This document shows, piece after piece, positions 51,495-58,977 of a stretch of 64,000 bases of DNA; the first letter of the stretch is position 1; each line of letters opens with the position of its first letter. Source of the DNA: Mucilaginibacter terrigena (lineage in GTDB: Bacteria; Bacteroidota; Bacteroidia; Sphingobacteriales; Sphingobacteriaceae); contig NZ_SEWG01000004.1 in the NCBI RefSeq assembly GCF_004168255.1, forward strand, positions 1-64,000. Direction: 5' to 3'. The notes under the pieces were generated by a model. That model was not told where the DNA came from, did not search any database, and worked only from the letters and a program-made list of their open reading frames with translations. The translations under genes and the position numbers were made by a program.

Positions 51495-51599
51495 AGAATA
51501 TTTAAACGATAGAAATGTAAAAAAGCGATAGTTTATGCACTAATTTATTGGCTATATTTACCCCTGTTGAGAACACTAAGTATTACACTGATATAGCCA

Positions 51600-52169
51600 A
51601 TGCCCGATTTCCTGCTAAACTTTGACCGGCATTTATTCTACTTCATCAACCACGACCTTTCAAACGCTTTTTTTGACTGGCTGATGCCCCTGATGCGTAA
51701 CCCCAAATTCTGGATCCCGTTATACCTGTTTATCATCGTTTTCGGCATCCGGAAGTATAAAAAGCAAGGTGCTATACTGTTGGTTTTTTTATCGCTGGCC
51801 GTTGGCTTTGCCGATTACACCAGCGCCAGCATTATTAAGCCTTACGCACACCGCCTGCGCCCCTGCCGCGACCCGGCTACAATGCAGACCGATATAAACC
51901 GTGTTGGCTGCGGTACAGGTTACAGTTTCCCCTCTACCCACGCTACCGATCATTTTGCCATAGCCGTATTTTTAAGCTGGATATTTTACAGGCGATGGAA
52001 ATGGGTACTACCTGCAACGATGCTTTGGGCAGCCATCATTTGTTTTGCCCAGGTTTATGTAGGCGTACATTACCCGCTTGATGTTACCGGCGGGGCTATT
52101 TATGGCAGTTTGGTGGGGATATTATTTGCGGTGGGATTTATAAAGGTAACGCCGGGGTTTAGGGCGTAA
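51600..52169 (+). CDS. PAP2-family membrane phosphatase
   Basis: 189 residues, five or six transmembrane segments. The three PAP2 motifs are present: KPYAHRLRP (about 81-89), SFPSTHAT (about 112-119) and a third in VGVHYPLDVTGG (about 152-163). Such enzymes remove phosphate from undecaprenyl pyrophosphate or phosphatidic-type lipids at the periplasmic face. Single gene, followed by repeat DNA. Confidence 0.9.
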   Translation: MPDFLLNFDRHLFYFINHDLSNAFFDWLMPLMRNPKFWIPLYLFIIVFGIRKYKKQGAILLVFLSLAVGFADYTSASIIKPYAHRLRPCRDPATMQTDINRVGCGTGYSFPSTHATDHFAIAVFLSWIFYRRWKWVLPATMLWAAIICFAQVYVGVHYPLDVTGGAIYGSLVGILFAVGFIKVTPGFRA

Positions 52170-52184
52170 ATAGTATCTGTTAAG

Positions 52185-52308
52185 GGCGCACCTACGGAGC
52201 GGTCTCTTATTTAATTGATGGCTATAAACAGGTAACTCCTCCGGAGTTAAAAACAAAAGGTGCTTAGTTAGAGCACCCACAAATCCGAAATCGTAAATCT
52301 GAAATCAA
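52185..52308. repeat. CTACGGAGCGG / CTCCGGAG and AAATCCGAAATCG repeats
   Basis: GCACCTACGGAGCGG, then CTCCTCCGGAGTTA and an AGGTGCTTAGTTAGAGCACC hairpin (52259-52278), then AAATCCGAAATCGTAAATCTG. A mixture of pieces of the 3222-3520 and 24-90 families between convergent genes. Confidence 0.65.
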
Positions 52309-52309
52309 A

Positions 52310-52759
52310 TCACCCTCTCATCTTATCCAGCAGATCGCTTAATTGGCCCGCTTCGGCTTCGGTGAGGTTTTGCTTAAAAAAATCTTTGGTTTTAAATTCG
52401 GCATCCATTTTTTTGAGGATAGCCAGGCCTTCGTCGCTGATGCGGATATCAACAGCGCGGCGGTCGCGTGAGTTGGTGCAGCGCGATACCAGGCCTTTTT
52501 GAACCAGTCGATCAACAATGCGGGAAGCATCCGACATTTTATCGATCATACGCTCCTTTAACAGGTTTACGGTTGCCGGTTTGGGGTATTGCCCACGTAA
52601 AATGCGTAGTATGTTAAACTGCTGTTGTGTAAGGTTAAAACGCTCGAAATGAGGGCGCATGTGGTTATTCATCCAGCCCGATGTATATGAAAGGTTAATT
52701 ACCGCTTTATGGTAATTATCTTCAAAATTGGTGCTTTTAATATCTTCCTCTATTCCCAT
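52310..52759 (-). CDS. MarR-family transcriptional regulator
   Basis: 149-residue winged-helix dimer: LTQQQFNILRILRGQYPKPATV, recognition helix region ERMIDKMSDASRIVDRLVQKGLV (about 68-90), then the wing RCTNSRDRRAVDIRISDEG. N- and C-terminal helices form the dimer. The ligand and target genes are unknown; a divergent target is not evident, as the neighbour upstream on the same strand is the DUF5522 gene. Confidence 0.93.
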   Translation of the reverse strand: MGIEEDIKSTNFEDNYHKAVINLSYTSGWMNNHMRPHFERFNLTQQQFNILRILRGQYPKPATVNLLKERMIDKMSDASRIVDRLVQKGLVSRCTNSRDRRAVDIRISDEGLAILKKMDAEFKTKDFFKQNLTEAEAGQLSDLLDKMRG

Positions 52760-52784
52760 GATTTAAATATCCTGCAAATATAAC

Positions 52785-52946
52785 CTATTTATTTTCTGTT
52801 TGTTCTGATTTATCCTCGCCCCTGTAGTTCCACGGGCAATGCAAGCATTTGTTTTTACAGCAATAGCCGCGCTTTAAATGGTACTCTTTGGTGAAAACAA
52901 AATTACCATCCTCGTTTATATAATAGTCTATATTTTCCTGCAGCAT
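52785..52946 (-). CDS. DUF5522-type Cys-rich small protein
   Basis: 53 residues: MLQENIDYYINEDGNFVFTK..., then EYHLKRGYCCKNKCLHCPWNY with four Cys at 29, 30, 34 and 37 in a CCx3CxxC pattern likely to bind metal, and a charged tail ending SEQTENK. The family is small and of unknown function. The ATG lies one base into the stop of the MBL exonuclease (overlap TGATG), so it is translationally coupled to it. Too short for most gene finders. Confidence 0.85.
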   Translation of the reverse strand: MLQENIDYYINEDGNFVFTKEYHLKRGYCCKNKCLHCPWNYRGEDKSEQTENK

Positions 52947-53884
52947 CAGCTAAGCAATTTCACAAAAATATCATTATTAAAATGATTTTTTAAATGTGTG
53001 CCGTTGCCGTGCAGGGTCCAGATCTGCTCAGGCCCGGTTTGCTCTATGGTTTTAATGATATCGCTCCAGTCGGCGTGGTCTGATATAAAAAGGGTGTCCT
53101 GCGCGTTTACCTGCAGGTTTTTCCATCCCGATGCAAACAGGCGCTTAACCCCGGTTGCCCGCAAGTAGCTATCGAAGGTAAACGGCGGCACGATGTACAC
53201 ATATTCCAGTTGCTCCTTCATCAGTTTACGGCCATAAACCTGGTGGGCGCCCAGGTCAAAGCCCATTTTTTGGTAGATGGCGTTGACAGGCATTATCCGA
53301 TGATGTACGAGTATTTTCTTCTGCGGCGCATAGTCATTTATCATCTTGATCAAACGCTGGCTTTTGCCCAGGCTGTAAGCCCCCAGCAGAATATTTATTT
53401 TAATGTCGTTCAGTTTTTTTATCTCTTCAACCGGGTCGGGGTGCGCGGTATTGGGGTCGGCAAAGGTACTTTCCGTTATCAATACATCGGCTTTTACAAA
53501 TTCCAATGGCTCGCAGGTGGCATCGGGCTGTAGCTTATAATCGCCTGTGTAAAGGTATCGCGTGCCCTTATATTGCATTAGCACCTGTGCCGAGCCCGGC
53601 ATGTGCCCGGCAGGTATAAAGATTAGCTGGACATCGCCAATTGTGAAGGGAGTGTTGTAGGCAACCGTATAACTAACCTTAGCAGAGCTTTTGCCATAAC
53701 GGAGCTGCATAAAGGCGTATGTAGCGTCGGTAGTGTAAACGTTGATGTTGCCGCTTTTAGCATGATCGGCATGGGCGTGGGAAATTACTGCATTCTCTAC
53801 AGGCAGCTGCGGGTCCAGGTAAAAATCGGCGTAACGGCAATACAGTCCATTGGTGTTAAAAGCAATAAAATCGTCTAATATCAT
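52946..53884 (-). CDS. MBL-fold DNA exonuclease (ligase-associated/CPSF-like)
   Basis: 312-residue metallo-beta-lactamase-fold nuclease. Metal motif VISHAHADHAKSG (about residues 34-46), PAGHMPGSAQVLM (about 91-103), TGDYKLQP, and a final SDHADW near 272. This pattern is that of the DNA exonuclease of repair clusters with ATP-dependent ligase (YSH1-like), but no ligase or helicase lies next to it here. It overlaps coaE by four bases and the DUF5522 gene by one, so the three share an mRNA. Confidence 0.88.
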   Translation of the reverse strand: MILDDFIAFNTNGLYCRYADFYLDPQLPVENAVISHAHADHAKSGNINVYTTDATYAFMQLRYGKSSAKVSYTVAYNTPFTIGDVQLIFIPAGHMPGSAQVLMQYKGTRYLYTGDYKLQPDATCEPLEFVKADVLITESTFADPNTAHPDPVEEIKKLNDIKINILLGAYSLGKSQRLIKMINDYAPQKKILVHHRIMPVNAIYQKMGFDLGAHQVYGRKLMKEQLEYVYIVPPFTFDSYLRATGVKRLFASGWKNLQVNAQDTLFISDHADWSDIIKTIEQTGPEQIWTLHGNGTHLKNHFNNDIFVKLLS

Positions 53885-54483
53885 GAATTTTGCTGGGCGA
53901 GTGACAAATACAGGCGGTGCAGTTTTAATACCTGCGGAATTACGGGTTGCGTATCGTCATTAATAATTACATCATTGGCCAGTGCCAGCTTCTGCTCTTC
54001 AGTAAACTGGCGGTCGTTGCGGCTTTTTACTTCATCGGCGGTTATGCCATCGCGATCGGTGACGCGTTTTATACGCAACGCCAAAGGCGCGGTAACCAAT
54101 ACAGACCTGTCGCACATTTTATAAGAACCGCTCTCAAATAATATAGCGGCTTCTTTTAAAACATAGGGTGCATCCTTTTGATCAAGAACCCATTTATCAA
54201 ACGCGCGGAAAACGGCAGGGTGTACCAGCGCATTAAGTTTGCTTAATTGTTCTTTATTATTGAAAACTATGCCTGCTATATATTTGCGGTTAAGGTTACC
54301 ACCGGCAAGGTAGGCTTGGCTGCCAAAAGTTTGTTTAATGCCGGCAATCAGTTCACCATCGGTCACCATTACATCCCTGGCTGCATCATCAGCATAAAAA
54401 ACAGGGATGCCCAATACCTCAAATATTTTACAAACCGTGGTTTTACCGCTGCCTATATTACCGGTTATGCCTACTTTAAACAT
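53881..54483 (-). CDS. coaE: Dephospho-CoA kinase
   Basis: 200-residue P-loop kinase adding the last phosphate to CoA. GITGNIGSGKTTVCKIF (residues 5-21) is the Walker A; YADDAARDVM and LNALVHPAV are family marks. It overlaps the YbbR gene by one base and the exonuclease by four, in a tight cotranscribed run with ybbR and the exonuclease. Confidence 0.94.
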   Translation of the reverse strand: MFKVGITGNIGSGKTTVCKIFEVLGIPVFYADDAARDVMVTDGELIAGIKQTFGSQAYLAGGNLNRKYIAGIVFNNKEQLSKLNALVHPAVFRAFDKWVLDQKDAPYVLKEAAILFESGSYKMCDRSVLVTAPLALRIKRVTDRDGITADEVKSRNDRQFTEEQKLALANDVIINDDTQPVIPQVLKLHRLYLSLAQQNS

Positions 54484-55430
54484 TATTTTTTTATAATAAA
54501 ATCAATATTCTGCGGCTCAATTTTAACCACTTTGCTGTACGATGGCAGGCGCGTTACTTTTACCGGGAGAACGCTGTACCCACTATGCCGCCAAAGTTCA
54601 AGGTCGGCAACTGCTTCAAAATCATCCTCGTTCAGGTCGGGATAATTACCTAACGATGTAGTAAGGGTTACCTTAACCTTTTGCGGGAAGATCTTTACAT
54701 CGTAATAGTTGTGGTTATTCACCAGTTTAACCGGTACTTCAATAGTTTTTTCGGTGTATTCGTCAACAGGGATATTCACCCTTACACTCCGCGGCAAAAC
54801 ATTCAAGTTCCCTTCTTTTGAGCCACGCAGATTTACACGGGCGTTAAAGTCTTCGTTGGCATCGTTTAGTTTAATCGTATCAGTTTTCCACGATGTTATC
54901 CTGTTCAGCGCTTCGGCAGGGCCGCTTATGGTTACATAGCGCGGTTTTATAATAACATTACCCGATTGTGAAAACTGTTTTTGATAAGTTATTGCCGTAA
55001 CCAGTTCAACAGGCACCCTTTTTACCGTACGGCTGCTAAAATCAAAAAATAAGGTATCGGGGTTAATAGCTATTATCTCGCGGCCTACCTCTCTTTTAGC
55101 ATTAATTTGCCTGAGTTGTGCACTTAGCACCACATAGTTTTTAACATCCAGGGTGCGCAGGTCTACATCGATCGTCTTTTTATCTTCGTCGAATTTGGAG
55201 AACAGCATTTGCCAGCCGGTACCCTGAACTATAGCGTTAACGGTATCGGGCTGCAAGGGATGAAATGCCCGCTTTTGAGGGGCGTTCCTGAAACTGACCA
55301 CCCGCCTTACCGTATATTTATATGGATTTGATAAGGAAGTGAACAACCACGCAAATATGGCAAGCACCAGGCAGGTAACAAAAGCAGATAGCCGCCGTCG
55401 CTCAATTGCAGATAATTTAATTATTGCCAT
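54483..55430 (-). CDS. YbbR-domain (CdaR-like) membrane protein
   Basis: 315 residues: N-terminal TM (about 13-31), then a periplasmic series of YbbR-type beta domains (about 55-310). In Firmicutes CdaR regulates the c-di-AMP synthase CdaA; Bacteroidota keep the domain near coaE, but no cyclase gene is seen here, so that link is only family knowledge. Its stop overlaps coaE's start by one base. The short-period array 55437-55564 lies upstream. Confidence 0.82.
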   Translation of the reverse strand: MAIIKLSAIERRRLSAFVTCLVLAIFAWLFTSLSNPYKYTVRRVVSFRNAPQKRAFHPLQPDTVNAIVQGTGWQMLFSKFDEDKKTIDVDLRTLDVKNYVVLSAQLRQINAKREVGREIIAINPDTLFFDFSSRTVKRVPVELVTAITYQKQFSQSGNVIIKPRYVTISGPAEALNRITSWKTDTIKLNDANEDFNARVNLRGSKEGNLNVLPRSVRVNIPVDEYTEKTIEVPVKLVNNHNYYDVKIFPQKVKVTLTTSLGNYPDLNEDDFEAVADLELWRHSGYSVLPVKVTRLPSYSKVVKIEPQNIDFIIKK

Positions 55431-55436
55431 GTTTTT

Positions 55437-55564
55437 TGAGGTAAAAGGTCAAAGGCGAAAGGTTAAAGTTAAATGAAAAGTTTTTAAAGCGGAAAGGCGA
55501 AAGATACGGCAAGTTATAACCTGTGCCAATACCTTTCGCCTTTTACCTTTATCCTTTTACCTTA
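55437..55564. repeat. AAAGGTCAAAGGCGAAAGG / CCTTTCGCCTTTTACC inverted array
   Basis: Left: GGTAAAAGGTCAAAGGCGAA and AGGTTAAAGTTAAATG. Right: TACCTTTCGCCTTTTACC, TTTATCCTTTTACCTTAAGG. Complementary degenerate arms about 50 nt apart in the ybbR-yajC gap, with an AT-rich spacer. The left arm begins seven bases before the ybbR start. Confidence 0.7.
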
Positions 55565-55572
55565 AGGCAGCC

Positions 55573-55896
55573 TTACTTGCTAACCACCGGTGTATTCAAC
55601 GCTTTTGAAGCTTCTAACGATACTGCCGATTTATCAAAACGTATGCGGGTACCGCCTTCAACTTCTACAAGGAAGGTTGTTTCGGCTACTTCGTATATTT
55701 TACCATGAATACCTGCAGTAGTTATAATTTTGTCGCCCTTTTTAAGCTCTTCAACGTATTTTTTCTGGTCTTTTTGTTTTTTAACCTGCGGGCGGATCAT
55801 AAAAAAATAAAACACTATGGCAATTAAGCCAAACATTATCAATTGTGGTGTACCAAAGCCGCCGCCGGCCGCCTGTAATAAAACTGTTGTTATCAT
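55573..55896 (-). CDS. yajC: Preprotein translocase subunit YajC
   Basis: 107 residues, one transmembrane helix (about 15-34, QLIMFGLIAIVFYFFMIRPQ) and a small cytosolic beta domain with GDKIITTAGIHGKIYEV. It associates with SecDF and YidC, both encoded elsewhere in the window. Ends in an acidic-hydrophobic tail (LNTPVVSK). 13 bases after the DUF1573 stop on the same strand. Confidence 0.95.
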   Translation of the reverse strand: MITTVLLQAAGGGFGTPQLIMFGLIAIVFYFFMIRPQVKKQKDQKKYVEELKKGDKIITTAGIHGKIYEVAETTFLVEVEGGTRIRFDKSAVSLEASKALNTPVVSK

Positions 55897-55909
55897 CTGT
55901 ATTTATATA

Positions 55910-56353
55910 TTATTTAGTAGTACCGGTTGTTACCTCACCAATTAAATGCACCATATTTTGCGCAGGTATTGTATTGGCAGTAATTGTTATTTGCTTATCC
56001 TGCAGGCCCATTTTAGCGGCGCTGTTAAAAGTAACTTTAACCGAACCATCGGCACCGGGTTGTATAGGTGCTTTTGGCCACTCGGGCTTGGTGCAGCCAC
56101 AGGTGGCAACAGCATCTTTAATAATTAACGGCGATTTGCCGGTGTTGGTAAACTTAAACTCGTAAGTAACCTTGTCGCCTTCTTTGATCTTGCCAAAGTC
56201 GTGGGTTTCCTTTTCAAACTTCATTACAGGCGCATTGGTTGCATTAACATTTGCATTATCGGCAACTGCCGCCTTAGCACTGTGGCTTGATTGATTGCAG
56301 GCTGTTGTAAATAGCAAACCGGCAACAATTGAACATAAAAACAGCTTTTTCAT
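55910..56353 (-). CDS. DUF1573 lipoprotein
   Basis: 147 residues. A lipobox-type signal peptide (MKKLFLCSIVAGLLFTTAC, Cys at 19) gives a lipid anchor, then a short Ser/Ala/Asn linker and a DUF1573/HYDIN-like immunoglobulin-type domain (about 45-145) with ETHDFGKIKEGDKVTYEFKF and the CGCTKPEW motif. Function not known; the domain is common in Bacteroidota envelope proteins. Sits between nusB and yajC on the same strand. Confidence 0.88.
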   Translation of the reverse strand: MKKLFLCSIVAGLLFTTACNQSSHSAKAAVADNANVNATNAPVMKFEKETHDFGKIKEGDKVTYEFKFTNTGKSPLIIKDAVATCGCTKPEWPKAPIQPGADGSVKVTFNSAAKMGLQDKQITITANTIPAQNMVHLIGEVTTGTTK

Positions 56354-56439
56354 CAGAATTATTTATTGATTTACTGCCCCCGATAGCTATCGGGATATTG
56401 ATTTAATAGTATATTTTTATTTAAGATAAAACGTACTCA

Positions 56440-57387
56440 CTACTCTATTAATCCCCTGCCTATTTTCTTTATTTTATTTTGCGCTTTAAGTTCAAATAAA
56501 ATCTTGTCTAATATACCGTTTATAAACGAATTACTTTTAGGTGTACTAAACTCTTTCGAGATCTCCAGGTACTCGTTAATGGTAACCTTTACCGGGATAG
56601 ATGTAAAGTTAATAAATTCTACAATGGCCATCTTCATTAATAAAGTATCCATCATGGCAATACGGTCGGGCTCCCAGTTTTGGGTTTTTTGGGCTATAAG
56701 CTCCTGGTACGCAGCATCGTGGCGGATGCTTTGCTCAAACAGGTTCACTACAAATTCCCGGTCTTCAACCCAGTTACCGCTAATTTCGGCCAGTTTATTT
56801 TCGGCGTAATTATCTGATGAGAAATTTTTGAACGTTTTGGCTATCAACGCCTGTAGCACTTCGCGGTCAACCGGCCAGTAAATAAATTTATCTTCAAATA
56901 CCTGCTCGGCCAGCGACGATTTCAGGATCACCTTCTTAAATATAAATTTAATGATATCCTTATCGGTTTGCAGGGTATCGTCTGTTTTTGCCAGGTATTC
57001 GGCATATTCCGCCGATTTTTTCAGTGTGGTGAATAATGATTTTGCCAGTTCGGGGTCAAACGACCACTCCACCTTGTACTTTTTTAAGGCGATAAGGTAG
57101 TCCCTGTTTTCTTTTAACGACAGGATAAAGCGATTGCTCAGTATCTTCACGCTGGCGTTCAGGTCATCGGCAGTAGGTAAATGCTTGTTGGCCCGCTCTG
57201 CAGCATCAGTTTCGGTATAATCAATAACCTCGCTTATCAGCGATAGCATCCATATATACATTTCAAAAACCTGGTCGATACTGTGCAGCAAATGCTTTTC
57301 ATGCGCTTTAATTTCTTTAGTATCCGATTGGTGGAACGCGTACAGTGACTGTAACACTTTTACCCTAAGGTGCCTTCTGTTTAACAT
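56440..57387 (-). CDS. nusB: Transcription antitermination protein NusB (long form)
   Basis: 315 residues, about double E. coli NusB. NusB-like helices occur at both ends: LNRRHLRVKVLQSLYAFHQSD at the start and a C-terminal NusB core (DRIAMMDTLLMKMAIVEFINF, IPVKVTINEYLEISKEFST, NGILDKIL). The extra middle part (about 70-200) is helical and specific to Bacteroidota. NusB joins the rRNA antitermination complex. Downstream a small CCCGATAGCTATCGGG palindrome (56378-56393) lies before the DUF1573 gene. Confidence 0.9.
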   Translation of the reverse strand: MLNRRHLRVKVLQSLYAFHQSDTKEIKAHEKHLLHSIDQVFEMYIWMLSLISEVIDYTETDAAERANKHLPTADDLNASVKILSNRFILSLKENRDYLIALKKYKVEWSFDPELAKSLFTTLKKSAEYAEYLAKTDDTLQTDKDIIKFIFKKVILKSSLAEQVFEDKFIYWPVDREVLQALIAKTFKNFSSDNYAENKLAEISGNWVEDREFVVNLFEQSIRHDAAYQELIAQKTQNWEPDRIAMMDTLLMKMAIVEFINFTSIPVKVTINEYLEISKEFSTPKSNSFINGILDKILFELKAQNKIKKIGRGLIE

Positions 57388-57435
57388 TTTGTAAGAACGA
57401 TTATGGCCGGGCCTATCGCCGGCCTATGATAAATT

Positions 57436-58521
57436 TTAATAGGTTGATTTTACTTTTTTAATATCAGCAATACGTTTTTCGGCAATTTTGTTTGCCGCGT
57501 TAGTAGTAGAAATGTTTTCGAGCTTAGAAAGTTTTAAAACATTACGGGTTGCATCGTAAATATTTTCGGTAAGCTGCATGGTACGTTTTTTACTAAAGCC
57601 CATCAGTTCCGAATAGCAATTAATAATACCGCCCGCGTTTATTACGTAATCGGGTGCAAAAAGGATGCCCTTATCAAGCAGCATTTCGCCGTGCACCTGC
57701 TCGTCCTGCAGCTGGTTATTGGCCGACCCGGCTATAATGCCGCATTTAATTTTTTTAATGGTTTCGGTATTAATAGTAGCCCCTAAAGCGCAAGGCGAAT
57801 AAATATCGGCATCAATATCAAATATCGAATTGTTTGATACCGCTTCGGCACCGTATTTTTTTGATACCTGGCGCGTGCGCTCGTCATTAATATCGCTAAT
57901 ATAAACCTTGGTATTCTCATCGCGAAGCAGTTTAACCAGGCTTTCGCCCACGTGCCCTATCCCCTGCACAATTACCGATTTACCCGTTAGGCTGTCGCTG
58001 CCAAATTGCTCTTTAACACAAGCCTTTATCCCCATAAATACGCCTTTTGCCGCAATTGGTGCCGGGTCGCCGCTGCCGCCAAGGCTTTCGGGTATACCTG
58101 TTACATGCTGCGTTTCCATGCGGATGTATTCCATATCGCGAGGGCTGGTGCCCACATCTTCAGATGTTATAAACTCGCCGTTAAGGTTTTTGATAAAGCG
58201 CCCAAACTTGCGCATCAGCGCCTCGGTTTTATCCTTGCGCGAATCGCCGATGATAACCGAGTAACCGCCGCCCATATTAAGCCCCGCAATAGCACACTTG
58301 TATGTCATGCTTTTTGACAGGCGCAAAACATCGTTCAAAGCATCACCTTCCGTTTTGTAGGCCCACATGCGCGTACTGCCAAAAGCAGGCCCAAGCGTGG
58401 TATCGTGTATGGCTATGATCGCTTTTAAGCCGGTATCAGGATCGCTGCAAAACACAACTTTTTTGTGTCCGAAAGCATCGAGCTGATTAAAAATACTATC
58501 GGTTGGTTGTTGAACAGGCAT
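57436..58521 (-). CDS. Leucine (Glu/Leu/Phe/Val) dehydrogenase
   Basis: 361 residues, NAD-dependent oxidative deamination of branched-chain amino acids. Catalytic Lys in SKSMTYKCAIAGLNMGGGY (about residue 85), IVQGIGHVGESLVKLL as the Rossmann motif (about 183-198) and PCALGATIN near 240. The ATG at 58521 (MPVQQPTDSIF) is chosen because an in-frame TTG five codons upstream lies inside the TACATTTG box. Which amino acid it prefers cannot be read off, and glutamate dehydrogenase is excluded by length and motif. Confidence 0.9.
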   Translation of the reverse strand: MPVQQPTDSIFNQLDAFGHKKVVFCSDPDTGLKAIIAIHDTTLGPAFGSTRMWAYKTEGDALNDVLRLSKSMTYKCAIAGLNMGGGYSVIIGDSRKDKTEALMRKFGRFIKNLNGEFITSEDVGTSPRDMEYIRMETQHVTGIPESLGGSGDPAPIAAKGVFMGIKACVKEQFGSDSLTGKSVIVQGIGHVGESLVKLLRDENTKVYISDINDERTRQVSKKYGAEAVSNNSIFDIDADIYSPCALGATINTETIKKIKCGIIAGSANNQLQDEQVHGEMLLDKGILFAPDYVINAGGIINCYSELMGFSKKRTMQLTENIYDATRNVLKLSKLENISTTNAANKIAEKRIADIKKVKSTY

Positions 58522-58533
58522 TGGGGAAAGCGG

Positions 58534-58541
58534 CAAATGTA
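58534..58541 (-). promoter_or_regulatory. -7 box TACATTTG for leucine dehydrogenase
   Basis: Exact match on the minus strand, 12 bases before the ATG at 58521. It overlaps an in-frame TTG and excludes it as start. Confidence 0.7.
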
Positions 58542-58936
58542 TTTGTTTGTTAGCCCTGCAAAACTAAAGGTTTTTTTTATTGTGGCAAAGTTTAGTTGGT
58601 GATGGGTGATGAATGGGCAAAAGATGAAGCATATAATGGAGGCTTGTAGGTTATAGTTAATTTTGGAAGGAGGACGGTTTTATAAATGACATCTGTTTAA
58701 AAATTAATAGTTTTAATAGGTAATGAGTAAAAGGTTTTTTGTTTTTTGGGGCGTTGCCTACGGCCGGGCTATCCGCTGCAACTCCTCATTACAGTCTGCT
58801 GATAGAAGCAGCCCTTCATTGCGGGGTTTTCGCTTATATCCCTAACGCGGACTTCCGTTTATTCGCCGCACGCGTGACTTTACCACACAGCCTTGTCAAA
58901 TCTTTTAGCTTTCATCTTTCCGTCCTTCTTCCCCTT
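58542..58936. repeat. GGGCGTTGCCTACGGCCGGGCTATCC repeat, rest AT-rich spacer
   Basis: Gene-free region between divergent leucine dehydrogenase and ABC genes. About 58739-58860 contains GGGCGTTGCCTACGGCCGGG, CTATCCGCTGCAACTCC and CTTATATCCCTAACGCGG, a repeat type I recognise from other Bacteroidota genomes. A 79-residue frame over it is not protein-like. The first 200 bases are AT-rich with short GATGAATGGGC-like repeats. Confidence 0.7.
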
Positions 58937-58966
58937 TTGAATTGCAACCAACATACCTTACTTTTG
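58937..58966 (+). promoter_or_regulatory. Complete Bacteroidota promoter (TTG-N19-TACTTTTG) for the ABC gene
   Basis: TTG at 58937-58939, 19 bases, then TACTTTTG at 58959-58966: the best fit to the TTG/TAnnTTTG consensus with correct spacing in the window, 12 bases before the ATG. Confidence 0.8.
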
Positions 58967-58977
58967 GCCATACACTA

